64,000 bases of DNA from Pseudomonas rhizophila (GTDB lineage: Bacteria; Pseudomonadota; Gammaproteobacteria; Pseudomonadales; Pseudomonadaceae): NCBI RefSeq assembly GCF_003033885.1, contig NZ_CP024081.1, positions 204,232-268,231 of the forward strand, written 5' to 3'. A model generated the notes under the pieces. It searched no databases, was not told the origin of the DNA, and was given only the letters and a program-made list of their open reading frames with translations. Both the position numbers and the translations under genes were made by a program. How positions within the stretch are numbered: the stretch's first letter is position 1; every line of letters starts with the position of its first letter. Positions 35,780 to 44,800 of the stretch are shown piece by piece.

Positions 35780-36676
35780 TCAGTTGCTGGAGAGACGATC
35801 GCCCCGGGCGAACTTCCAGGTGCGGATGATTTCCAGGCGGTCGATGTCCGACAGGTCCCCGGTAAACGGTGCGAACGGCGCGGCCAGGCGCACGATCCGC
35901 TGGGCGGCCTGATCCAGCAATGGCTGGCCGGAGGACTCCAGCACCAGCACTTCATACAACGAGCCGTCGCGGTTGATCGAGACCAGCAGCCGCAAGTTGC
36001 CATAGATCTGCTTGCGCCGGGCTTCGTCGGGGTAGTTGAGATTGCCGATGCGCTCGACTTTCTTGCGCCACTCATCTTTGTACCAGGCGCCCTTGTCGCG
36101 CATGGTCGAGGCGGCGCTCAGGCGGTGGATACGCGGGCGTTTGGCATACAACTGCTGTTCCTGGGCCAGCTCGGCTTCCAGGCTGGCGATGTCGCTGGAC
36201 AGTTGGGCGCTATCGAAGGTGGGCACCGGGGCCTTGGGTTTGGGGTCGGGCCTGACCTCTTCCTTGACCGGGGCTTTTTTCGGCTTCGGCGCCACGGTGG
36301 TCACGGCTGCCTTGGGCGCCGTCTCCCGGACTTCGGGCTTGGCCGCTGGCGGCGGTGTGACCTTCTGCACTTTATTGTCCTGGAATGGCGCGATCTGGGT
36401 GGTCTTGGGCGTCGCCTTTTTTTCCAGGGTGCCACTGCCTTGCTGGTTTTCCTGGGCGAGGAAGTCCGCTTTTTGTGGCTTGGCTTCGCTTTTGAAGGTG
36501 GCCAGGGTGATTTCCAGGGTCTGGCTGATCTGTTTGGGTTCTACCGTGGCAAACCCGACGCCCAGCAGCAGTGCCAAGTGGATCAATGCCGCCAGGAACA
36601 GGGTAAAACCGAGACGATCAGCCGGGCGCACGCCGCGATGGGCGAGCTCTTGGGGCAGATCGGACGGGAGGGTCAT
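35780..36676 (-). CDS. tonB: TonB-type energy transducer (TonB3-like)
   Basis: A 298-residue protein with one N-terminal membrane anchor (about residues 22-43), a Pro/Lys-rich periplasmic spacer (about 65-150), a short helical stretch and a C-terminal TonB domain (about 205-290, with YPDEARRKQIYGNLRLLVSI). The position between algH and gshB, next to pilG, equals that of tonB3 in P. aeruginosa, which is needed for pilus assembly and twitching rather than iron uptake. No exbB or exbD lies nearby. The TonB3 identity is inferred from synteny. Confidence 0.88.
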   Translation of the reverse strand: MTLPSDLPQELAHRGVRPADRLGFTLFLAALIHLALLLGVGFATVEPKQISQTLEITLATFKSEAKPQKADFLAQENQQGSGTLEKKATPKTTQIAPFQDNKVQKVTPPPAAKPEVRETAPKAAVTTVAPKPKKAPVKEEVRPDPKPKAPVPTFDSAQLSSDIASLEAELAQEQQLYAKRPRIHRLSAASTMRDKGAWYKDEWRKKVERIGNLNYPDEARRKQIYGNLRLLVSINRDGSLYEVLVLESSGQPLLDQAAQRIVRLAAPFAPFTGDLSDIDRLEIIRTWKFARGDRLSSN

Positions 36677-36753
36677 GGCAAGGAAACCAACATCGCGTTT
36701 TTTTCAGGCCGGGCATGATAACGCAATGTGGGTTTCCTTCAGCAGGATCTGGA

Positions 36754-37707
36754 TCAACGAGCCTTGAGCTTCTGATCGATGGCATCCATCAGCATCGCGC
36801 CGATGTCGGTGCCGAAGGCGTTGTCGATCTCGCGGATGCAGGTCGGGCTGGTGACGTTGATTTCCGTCAGGTGCTCGCCGATCACGTCCAGGCCCACGAA
36901 CAGCAGACCTTTCTCCCGCAGGGTCGGGCCGACCTGGGCCGCGATCCAGCGGTCCTTTTCAGTCAACGGACGCGCCTCGCCACGCCCGCCGGCCGCCAGG
37001 TTGCCGCGGGTTTCGCCGGCCGCGGGAATGCGCGCCAGGCAATAGTCCACCGGTTCGCCGTCGATCATCAGGATGCGCTTGTCGCCATCGACGATGGCCG
37101 GCAGGTAACCCTGGATCATGATCTGCTGCTGACCGTGCAGGGTCAGGGTTTCGAGGATCACTGACAGGTTGGGGTGGCCGGCGGTGTGACGGAAAATCGA
37201 GGAGCCGCCCATGCCGTCCAGGGGCTTGAGGATCACGTCGCCGTGATGGTCGGCGAATTCACGCAGCACGTCCGGGCGACGGCTGACGATGGTGGGCGGC
37301 GTGCATTGCGGGAACAGCGTGGCGAACAGCTTTTCGTTGCAGTCGCGCAGGCTCTGGGGTTTGTTGACCACCAGCACACCGGCGTTTTCGGCCTGTTCCA
37401 GCAGGTAGGTGGAATACACGAACTCCATGTCGAAAGGCGGATCCTTGCGCATGAGGATCACGTCCAGGTCGCTGAGCAGCGCATCGCGTTCGGTACCCAG
37501 CTCAAACCATTTTTCGGGGTTGGCGAAGACGTTCAGCGGCTTCATCCGTGCCCGCGCCTGGCCTTCGGCCTGGTAGAGGTCGCGCTGCTCCATGTAGAAC
37601 AGCTCCCAGCCGCGCTTCTGAGCGGCCAGCAGCATGGCCAGCGAGCTATCCTTTTTATAGGAAATGCTGGCGATAGGGTCCATGACAATGCCGACGCGTA
37701 CGCTCAT
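36754..37707 (-). CDS. gshB: Glutathione synthetase
   Basis: ATP-grasp ligase that joins gamma-glutamylcysteine and glycine. The 317-residue protein has the expected N-terminal MSVRVGIVMDPI, the glycine-rich loop region LDGMGGSSIFR, IDGEPVDYCLARIPAAGETRGNLAAGG and the late FVGLDVIGEHLTEINVTSPT metal-binding block. The ATG at 37707 is used; the in-frame extension to 38082 would run across pilG. It is divergent from pilG. Confidence 0.97.
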   Translation of the reverse strand: MSVRVGIVMDPIASISYKKDSSLAMLLAAQKRGWELFYMEQRDLYQAEGQARARMKPLNVFANPEKWFELGTERDALLSDLDVILMRKDPPFDMEFVYSTYLLEQAENAGVLVVNKPQSLRDCNEKLFATLFPQCTPPTIVSRRPDVLREFADHHGDVILKPLDGMGGSSIFRHTAGHPNLSVILETLTLHGQQQIMIQGYLPAIVDGDKRILMIDGEPVDYCLARIPAAGETRGNLAAGGRGEARPLTEKDRWIAAQVGPTLREKGLLFVGLDVIGEHLTEINVTSPTCIREIDNAFGTDIGAMLMDAIDQKLKAR

Positions 37708-37930
37708 GGCTTGGTTCCTCGAAAATTGATGGGCACAAATGGTGTGAAAAAGTGGCGTCAGAGTGGCGCCCGGAAGATTGGCGGTCAAGGAAAAACCACT
37801 GTACCGAGCGGCCGATAGATCGGCGATGGAGACTGTGCTAAAAAGGCTGGCATGTGACGTGCGGGCCTTGAACATCAAGGGTTTGCGCTGTCGTTCACAC
37901 TTACGCGTTAAAAACCGGTTTGCAGTGGCA

Positions 37931-38359
37931 ATGGCAGAGCATCTTACGCAGCAGCAACCCAGCGCCTTGAAGGTCATGGTCATCGACGACTCGAAGACCA
38001 TCCGCCGCACCGCCGAGACCTTGTTGCGCAACGTGGGTTGCGAGGTCATCACGGCGGTCGATGGCTTCGATGCCCTGGCCAAGATCGCCGACCATCATCC
38101 GGGCATTATCTTTGTCGACATCATGATGCCGCGCCTGGACGGTTACCAGACTTGTGCCCTGATCAAGAACAACAGCGTTTTCAAGGCCACGCCGGTGATC
38201 ATGTTGTCGTCCCGGGACGGTTTGTTCGACAAGGCCAAGGGGCGCATTGTCGGCTCCGATCAGTTTTTGACCAAGCCTTTCAGCAAGGAAGAACTGCTGG
38301 GCGCGATACGGGCTCATGTTCCGGGCTTTGCCGCTGTCCAGCCGCACCAGGCACATTAA
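37931..38359 (+). CDS. pilG: Twitching response regulator PilG
   Basis: A stand-alone receiver of 142 residues, phosphorylated by ChpA and promoting pilus extension in P. aeruginosa. The acidic pair is in VMVIDDSKTIRRTAET, the phospho-Asp is in IIFVDIMMPRLDGYQT, and the Lys switch is in FLTKPFSKEELL. The start at 37931 (MAEHLTQQQPS) follows a weak site; upstream in-frame starts reach into the gshB promoter region. First gene of the Pil-Chp cluster. Confidence 0.97.
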   Translation: MAEHLTQQQPSALKVMVIDDSKTIRRTAETLLRNVGCEVITAVDGFDALAKIADHHPGIIFVDIMMPRLDGYQTCALIKNNSVFKATPVIMLSSRDGLFDKAKGRIVGSDQFLTKPFSKEELLGAIRAHVPGFAAVQPHQAH

Positions 38360-38406
38360 TGACACTCGGCCATCGGGCCTGGGGTCAACGAAAAATGGGG
38401 AACACC

Positions 38407-38772
38407 ATGGCACGAATTCTGATCGTCGATGATTCGCCGACCGAAATGTACAAACTGACCGGCATGCTGGAAAAGCACGGCCACCAGGTCCTGAAGGCCG
38501 AAAACGGCGCCGACGGCGTGGCCCTGGCTCGCCAGGAAAAGCCCGACGCGGTCCTGATGGATATCGTCATGCCCGGCCTCAACGGTTTCCAGGCCACGCG
38601 CCAGTTGACCAAGGATCCGGACACCGGGCACATCCCGGTGATCATCATCACCACCAAGGACCAGGACACCGACAAGGTCTGGGGCACTCGCCAAGGCGCG
38701 AAGGACTACCTGACCAAACCGGTGGACGAAGAAACCCTGATCAAGACCCTGAACAACGTGCTGGCGGGTTGA
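38407..38772 (+). CDS. pilH: Twitching response regulator PilH
   Basis: A 121-residue stand-alone receiver that in P. aeruginosa opposes PilG and acts with pilus retraction. Motifs: ILIVDDSPTEMYKL, VLMDIVMPGLNGFQ (phospho-Asp), TTKDQDTDK and the switch Lys in YLTKPVDEETL. The ATG at 38407 fits the usual MARILIVDDSP start. It lies 47 bp after pilG and 10 bp before pilI. Confidence 0.97.
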   Translation: MARILIVDDSPTEMYKLTGMLEKHGHQVLKAENGADGVALARQEKPDAVLMDIVMPGLNGFQATRQLTKDPDTGHIPVIIITTKDQDTDKVWGTRQGAKDYLTKPVDEETLIKTLNNVLAG

Positions 38773-38782
38773 TGACACGGCC

Positions 38783-39322
38783 ATGAGCCAATCCCTGACC
38801 GCTTTCGAACTGCTCCTGCAGATCGACCGGCGTTGCCGGCTGCTGGGGGCGGACCTGCCGTCACAACCGACCCACGGCGACAGCTGGAGCGGCATCGGTT
38901 TTCGCCTCGGCGAACACTGGTACGTGGCGCCCATGGGCGAAGTCAGCGAAGTGCTGCACGAGCCGCGCTACACACATTTGCCCGGGGTCAAGCCATGGGT
39001 TCGTGGTGTGGCTAATCTGCGCGGGCGCTTATTGCCGTTGATGGATTTGTGCGGTTTCTTCGGCCATGAGCTGTCGAGCGTGCGCAAGCAGCGGCGGGTG
39101 CTGGTGGTGGATCATGACGAGGTCTTTACCGGGTTGCTGGTGGATGAAGTCCTCGGATTGCAGCATTTTGCCCAGGACAGCCTGGAGCCGACGCTGATGG
39201 ACGACCTTGACGGCCCGGAGTCGGCCTTCGTCAAGGGCCGGTTTCGCGGCGAACGGCAGTGGCAGGTGTTCAGCCCGTTTGCGCTGACGCGCTCGCCGGG
39301 GTTCATGGATGTAGCTGTTTGA
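38783..39322 (+). CDS. pilI: CheW-like adaptor PilI
   Basis: A 179-residue CheW-domain protein that couples PilJ to the kinase ChpA. The domain (about residues 30-175) shows GIGFRLGEHWYVAPMGEVSEVL, LPGVKPWVRGVANLRGRLLPLMDL and VLVVDHDEVFTGLLVDEVLGL in order. It is 10 bp downstream of pilH, and pilJ follows after a 213-bp gap with a worn repeat. Confidence 0.95.
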   Translation: MSQSLTAFELLLQIDRRCRLLGADLPSQPTHGDSWSGIGFRLGEHWYVAPMGEVSEVLHEPRYTHLPGVKPWVRGVANLRGRLLPLMDLCGFFGHELSSVRKQRRVLVVDHDEVFTGLLVDEVLGLQHFAQDSLEPTLMDDLDGPESAFVKGRFRGERQWQVFSPFALTRSPGFMDVAV

Positions 39323-39349
39323 CGAGATGCCACACGGTCCCTTGTAGGA

Positions 39350-39446
39350 ACGAGCCAGTGGGAGCAAAGCTTGCTCGCGATGGCGGCGCCTCGGTTGGCG
39401 GGAAACCGTGTTGTTTTCATCGCAGGCAAGCCTTGCTCCCACAGAG
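39350..39446. repeat. Degenerate REP pair between pilI and pilJ
   Basis: The left arm (39357-39390) reads GTGGGAGCAAAGCTTGCTCGC and continues to GATGGCGGCG. The right arm (39418-39446) is an imperfect reverse complement ending CTTGCTCCCACAG. An extra broken copy (TGTAGGAACGAGCC) starts at 39343. It splits the pil-chp transcript between pilI and pilJ. Confidence 0.75.
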
Positions 39447-39535
39447 TCACACTGATTGAGCAGGCTGCACTACAAGGGCTTGCTTACAGTTGGCAGTGGT
39501 GAGTGGGTTGGATTGGGCAGTACAGGCGAGAACCG

Positions 39536-41596
39536 ATGAGCAAAGCAAATACAGGTAAGCCTCTGGAAGCGTCGCGCAGTCGTTCGCAGATCATCGTGCT
39601 GTTCGTCGCGCTGATTGTCTTCATCATGCTGCTGTTCGCCAACTTCGCTTACCTCAACACCCAGTCCAACTACGACAAGCAGTACATCGGCCACGCCGGT
39701 GAGTTGCGGGTGCTGTCCCAGCGCATCGCGAAGAACGCCACCGAGGCGGCCGCCGGCAAGGCCGCGGCGTTCAAGTTGCTGAGCGAGGCGCGCAATGATT
39801 TCGCCCAGCGCTGGGCCTACCTGAAGCAAGGCGACCCGGTGACCGGCCTGCCACCGGCACCTGCTGCCCTGCGCCCGCAGATGCGTGCCGTACAGCTGGA
39901 CTGGGAACGCCTGCTCAAGAACACCGATGCCATCCTGTCCAGCGAACAGACTGTGCTGTCGCTGCATCAGGTGGCGGCGACCCTCGCCGAAACCGTGCCG
40001 CAATTGCAGGTCGAGTACGAAAAGGTCGTCGAAATTCTCCTGCAGCGCGGCGCGCCCGCCGCGCAGGTCGCCATGGCCCAGCGCCAGTCGTTGCTGGCCG
40101 AACGGATTCTCGGGGCGGTGAACACCGTGCTGGCGGGGGATGAAAACGCCAGTCAGGCCGCCGATACCTTTGGCCGCGATGCCGCACGTTTTGGTCAGGT
40201 GCTCAATGGCATGTCGCAAGGTGACCCGGCCTTGAAGATCTCCCAAGTACAGGACCGCGATGCCCGGGCTCGCCTGAGTGAGATCAGCGAACTCTTCGAA
40301 TTCGTCTCCGGCTCGGTGGACGAAATCCTCGAAACCTCTCCTGAGCTGTTCAAGGTCCGCGAGTCGGCAGGCAACATCTTCAACCTGTCGCAAACCTTGC
40401 TGGACGAAGCGTCGCACCTGGCCACCGCGTTCGAAAACCTGGCCGGCGGGCGTTCCGCAAACGCCATCGGTGGTTATGTGCTGGGTCTGTTGGCGCTGAT
40501 GTCGATCATCCTGATCGGGCTGGTGATGGTCCGCGAAACCAACCGGCAGTTGCGTGAAACCGCAGAAAAGAATGAGCGCAACCAGAACGCGATCATGCGT
40601 CTGCTGGACGAGATCGAAGACCTGGCCGATGGCGACCTGACCGTGACCGCCTCGGTTACCGAAGACTTTACCGGCACCATCGCCGATTCCATCAACTATT
40701 CGGTGGACCAACTGCGTGACCTTGTGGCCACCATCAACCTCACCGCCGGCCAGGTCGCCGCTGCGGTGCAGGAAACCCAGGCTACGGCGATGCACCTGGC
40801 GCAGGCTTCCGAACATCAGGCCCAGCAGATATCCGAAGCTTCGACTTCAATCAATGAAATGGCCCAGTCCATCGATCAGGTCTCGGCCAATGCCGCCGAG
40901 TCGTCGGCGGTGGCCGAGCGCTCCGTGGAGATCGCCAACAAAGGCAACGAGGTGGTGCACAACACCATTCATGGCATGGACAACATTCGCGAGCAGATCC
41001 AGGACACGGCCAAGCGCATCAAGCGCCTGGGGGAGTCGTCTCAGGAAATCGGCGACATTGTCAGCCTGATCGATGACATTGCCGACCAGACCAACATCCT
41101 GGCCCTCAACGCCGCTATCCAGGCGTCCATGGCCGGTGACGCCGGGCGCGGGTTCGCGGTGGTGGCCGATGAAGTGCAGCGGCTGGCGGAGCGCTCTTCG
41201 GCGGCGACCCGGCAGATCGAGACCCTGGTGCGGGCGATTCAGGCTGACACCAACGAGGCGGTGATTTCCATGGAACAGACCACCACCGAAGTGGTGCGCG
41301 GCGCCCGACTGGCCCAGGATGCCGGGGTGGCCCTGGAAGAAATCGAAGGCGTGTCCAAGACCCTGGCGGCGCTGATCCAGAGCATTTCCAACGCGGCGCA
41401 GCAACAGACCACGTCGGCGGGGCAGATTTCCTTGACCATGAACGTGATCCAGCAGATCACCACGCAAACCTCTTCCGGCTCCACCGCCACCGCCGAGAGC
41501 ATCGGCAACCTGGCGAAAATGGCCAGTCAGCTGCGTCGTTCGGTGTCGGGGTTTACTTTGCCGGCGGCGGCTGCGGCGGATGAGAACAAGGCGTAA
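39536..41596 (+). CDS. pilJ: Twitching/surface-sensing chemoreceptor PilJ
   Basis: A 686-residue receptor feeding ChpA. The first membrane segment is at about 15-38 and the second at about 311-332, so the periplasmic part (about 40-310) holds the two PilJ-type helical domains. A HAMP-like region follows, then the signalling tip region around [35 protein letters not shown]. Methylation would normally be by PilK, but no pilK is found downstream. The ATG at 39536 (MSKANTGK) is preferred to the in-frame start at 39503. Confidence 0.96.
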   Translation: MSKANTGKPLEASRSRSQIIVLFVALIVFIMLLFANFAYLNTQSNYDKQYIGHAGELRVLSQRIAKNATEAAAGKAAAFKLLSEARNDFAQRWAYLKQGDPVTGLPPAPAALRPQMRAVQLDWERLLKNTDAILSSEQTVLSLHQVAATLAETVPQLQVEYEKVVEILLQRGAPAAQVAMAQRQSLLAERILGAVNTVLAGDENASQAADTFGRDAARFGQVLNGMSQGDPALKISQVQDRDARARLSEISELFEFVSGSVDEILETSPELFKVRESAGNIFNLSQTLLDEASHLATAFENLAGGRSANAIGGYVLGLLALMSIILIGLVMVRETNRQLRETAEKNERNQNAIMRLLDEIEDLADGDLTVTASVTEDFTGTIADSINYSVDQLRDLVATINLTAGQVAAAVQETQATAMHLAQASEHQAQQISEASTSINEMAQSIDQVSANAAESSAVAERSVEIANKGNEVVHNTIHGMDNIREQIQDTAKRIKRLGESSQEIGDIVSLIDDIADQTNILALNAAIQASMAGDAGRGFAVVADEVQRLAERSSAATRQIETLVRAIQADTNEAVISMEQTTTEVVRGARLAQDAGVALEEIEGVSKTLAALIQSISNAAQQQTTSAGQISLTMNVIQQITTQTSSGSTATAESIGNLAKMASQLRRSVSGFTLPAAAAADENKA

Positions 41597-41644
41597 CTGG
41601 CTGGATCTGTATATTGAGAAGGGTCATGTGGCGAGGAAGCTTTT

Positions 41645-41775
41645 GTGGCGAGGGGATTTATCCCCGCTGGACTGCGAAGCAGTCCCAAAATAGCCAGTCT
41701 GGGACATAGATGTTGGATTCTGCATTGCAGGGGGCCGCTTCGCAGCCCAGCGGGGATAAATCCCCTCGCCACAAG
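41645..41775. repeat. Inverted pair of a third repeat family between pilJ and chpA
   Basis: Arms GTGGCGAGGGGATTTATCCC.. (41645-41684) and the reverse complement (41734-41774) with a GCTGGACTGCGAAGCAGTCCC-type inner part. The GGGGATTTATCCCC core is a separate family from the main REP. A partial extra copy (GTGGCGAGGAAGC) starts at 41628. It lies in the gap before chpA. Confidence 0.9.
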
Positions 41776-41817
41776 GGCTGATGTTCCTGCGTCTTAGACT
41801 GTTGATTTGGAGTGGTT

Positions 41818-44800
41818 ATGGGTGATCGGCACGACTATGTGGCCCTGGAATGGGTCAAGGGCGAGATTGCCGAAACGCTGAAGCAGGCCCATCTGGCGCT
41901 CAATCGCCTGGTGGACGACCCGCAGGCGGCGGATGCCCTCGCGCATTGCCTGGCGTGCATTCATCAGGTGCACGGCGGCCTGCAGATGGTCGAGTTCTAT
42001 GGTGCGGCGCTGCTGGCCGAGGAGATGGAACAGCTGTGCGTCGCCCTGCAGGACAACCGCATCGCCCATCGCGACGAAGCCATCAGTCTGTTGAGCCAGG
42101 CCCTTGGGCAGTTGCCGATCTATCTGGACCGCATCCAAGGTGCCCGCCGCGATCTGCCGTTGGTGGTGCTGCCATTGATCAATGATTTGCGCAGCGCCCG
42201 GGGCGAGAGCCTGTTGTCGGAGACCAGCCTGTTCAGTCCAGAGTTACCGCTGATCGCGCCGCTCAGTGACGAGGCCTTGAAGCGACTCGAACCGCCTGAC
42301 CTGCCCAACACCTTGCGCAAACTGCGCCAGACCCTGCAAGTGGCCCTGGTGGGGCTGTTGCGCGAACAGGACGACGCCACCCATCTCGGCTATCTGGCCA
42401 AGGTCTTCCACCGCCTGGAAGGGCTGTGCGCCGCCGCACCGCTCAATGCGCTGTGGCAGGTGGCGTCGGCCCTGGTCGAAGGCATGCGCGAGGGGCGTAT
42501 CGCCAATAGCCCGGCCCTGCGCAGCTTATTCAAGGAAGCGGACAAGGAACTCAAGCGCCTGTTGGACCAGGGCCTGCAAGGCATCAATCAACCGGCGCCG
42601 CCACAGTTGCTGACGAGTTTGTTGTTCTATATTGCCAAGGCCGAACATCCCAGCGGGCAGATGCAGATCATGAAAGAACGCTACTCACTGGACGACGCGC
42701 TGCCCGACAGCGCCATGGTCGACGAAGAACGCGCACGCCTGGCCGGACCGGACCGCGATGCCATGCGCTCGGTGCTCGCCGCACTCTGCGAAGAGCTGGT
42801 GCGGGTCAAGGAGCGGCTCGACCTGTTCGTGCGCAGTGACCGCCAGCACGCCTCGGAGCTGGACAGCCTGCTGGCGCCCCTGCGACAGATCGCCGACACC
42901 CTGGCGGTGCTCGGCTTCGGTCAGCCGCGAAAAGTGATCATCGATCAATTGGCGGTGGTCCTGAGCCTCGCCCAAGGTCATCGCGAGCCGGATGACGCGA
43001 CGCTCATGGATGTCGCCGGGGCCTTGCTCTACGTCGAGGCCACTCTGGCCGGCATGGTCGGCACCGTCGAGCCCGAGAGCCCTGAAGACAGCCACCTGCC
43101 CACCACAGACCTGACCCAGATCCACCAGATTGTTATCAAGGAAGCCCACACCTGCCTGCAACAGGCCAAGGACATGATCGTCGACTACATCGACGCCGAC
43201 TGGAACAGCGAACAACTGCAAGCGCTACCGGCGTTGCTGACCCAGGTGCGCGGCGCGCTGGCGATGATCCCCTTGAGCCGCGCCGCCAGCCTTGTGGAGG
43301 CGTGCAATGGTTTCATTCGCGAGCATCTGCTGTTGGATCACGCCCAGCCGGGCTGGGAAGAGCTCGATCACCTGGCCGACGTAATCACCGGCCTCGAATA
43401 TTACCTGGAACGTTTGAGCGAAGACCCGGAAACGCCCGGCGAACCCTTGTTGGACGTGGTCGAGCGCAGCTTGGGTGCCCTCGGTTATTTCCCCGACGAA
43501 GCCCGGGTGCCGTTGCTTGACGATGTGCTGAGCCCGAACGAGGCCCAGGTCATGCAGGACTTGCAGGAGCTGGATGACCCGCAGACCGTGCAGTCCTTGG
43601 CCCAAATGCTGGCCAGCCCGGTCTCGGCGGTCAACCCGCCGGCCCGGAGCACGCCGGGTAGCCTGTTGCCGCCGCCGTTGGACGAGCATCCGGTGGACGA
43701 CGAGCTGCGCGAGGTCTTCCTTGAAGAAGCCGACGAGGTACTCGACGTTTTGCGCGAATACCTGCCGCGCTGGGCCGCTCACCCTGACGACCATGGCGCC
43801 CTGGCCGAATTGCGCAGGGCCTTCCATACCCTCAAGGGCAGCGGTCGGATGGTGCGGGCGCTGGTCTTGGGAGAGCTGGCCTGGGCTGTGGAAAACCTGC
43901 TCAACCGGGTGCTGGAGCGCAGTGTTGAGCCGGGTGCTGCGGTCCGGCAGTTGCTCGATGACACGGTGCAGTTGCTACCGGCCCTGGTGAGCGAGTTTGC
44001 AGACAACCGCCAGCGTCAGCGCAACGATGTCGACCGTCTGGCGGCCCGTGCCCATGCGCTGGCAAAGGGCGTCGATGACGATGAAGACGCCCAGGATGTC
44101 GCCGCCCTTGACCCGTTGTTGCTGAAGATATTCGACAACGAAGCCCAGGGTCACCTTGCCAGCCTCAATCGCTTTCTCGACCAGGCCGCCGAACACTTGC
44201 CGCTGCAGGCCAACGACGAATTGCAGCGAGCCTTGCATACCCTCAAGGGCAGCGCATCAATGGCCGGCGTGTTGCCGATTGCCGAGCTGGCCGGCGCGAT
44301 GGACCAGTTGGCCCGGGAATACAAGGCGCACCTGATCGCCCTCGACCTTGATGAAACTGAATTGCTGCTGGAGGCCGAGGGCCTGTTGCGCCTGGGCTTG
44401 CGTCAGTTGCACGGTGACCCCCTGGCGCCGATCCCCGGCGCAGAAGAGCTGATCCAGCGAACCCAAACGCTGCTGGCCGAGCGCCTGCAAACGGCCCTCA
44501 GTGCACCGGACAAAGGCTTGCGGACCAAGCGCGATCCCCAACTGATCAACAACTTCCTCGCCCAGGGCATGGACATCCTGCTCGATGCCGAAAACCTGTT
44601 GCGCCGTTGGCAGCAGCACCCCGGCGAAGGCCAGGAACTCAGTGCACTGCTGGACGAGCTGACCACCCTCGGCGAAGGCGCGCACTTGGCCGACTTGCAC
44701 CCGGTGGACGAGCTCTGTGAAGCCTTGCTCGATCTCTATGGCGCAGTGGAGGAAAGCAGCCTGGCAGTCAGCGACGTGTTTTTCCAGGAAGCGCAGCGCG

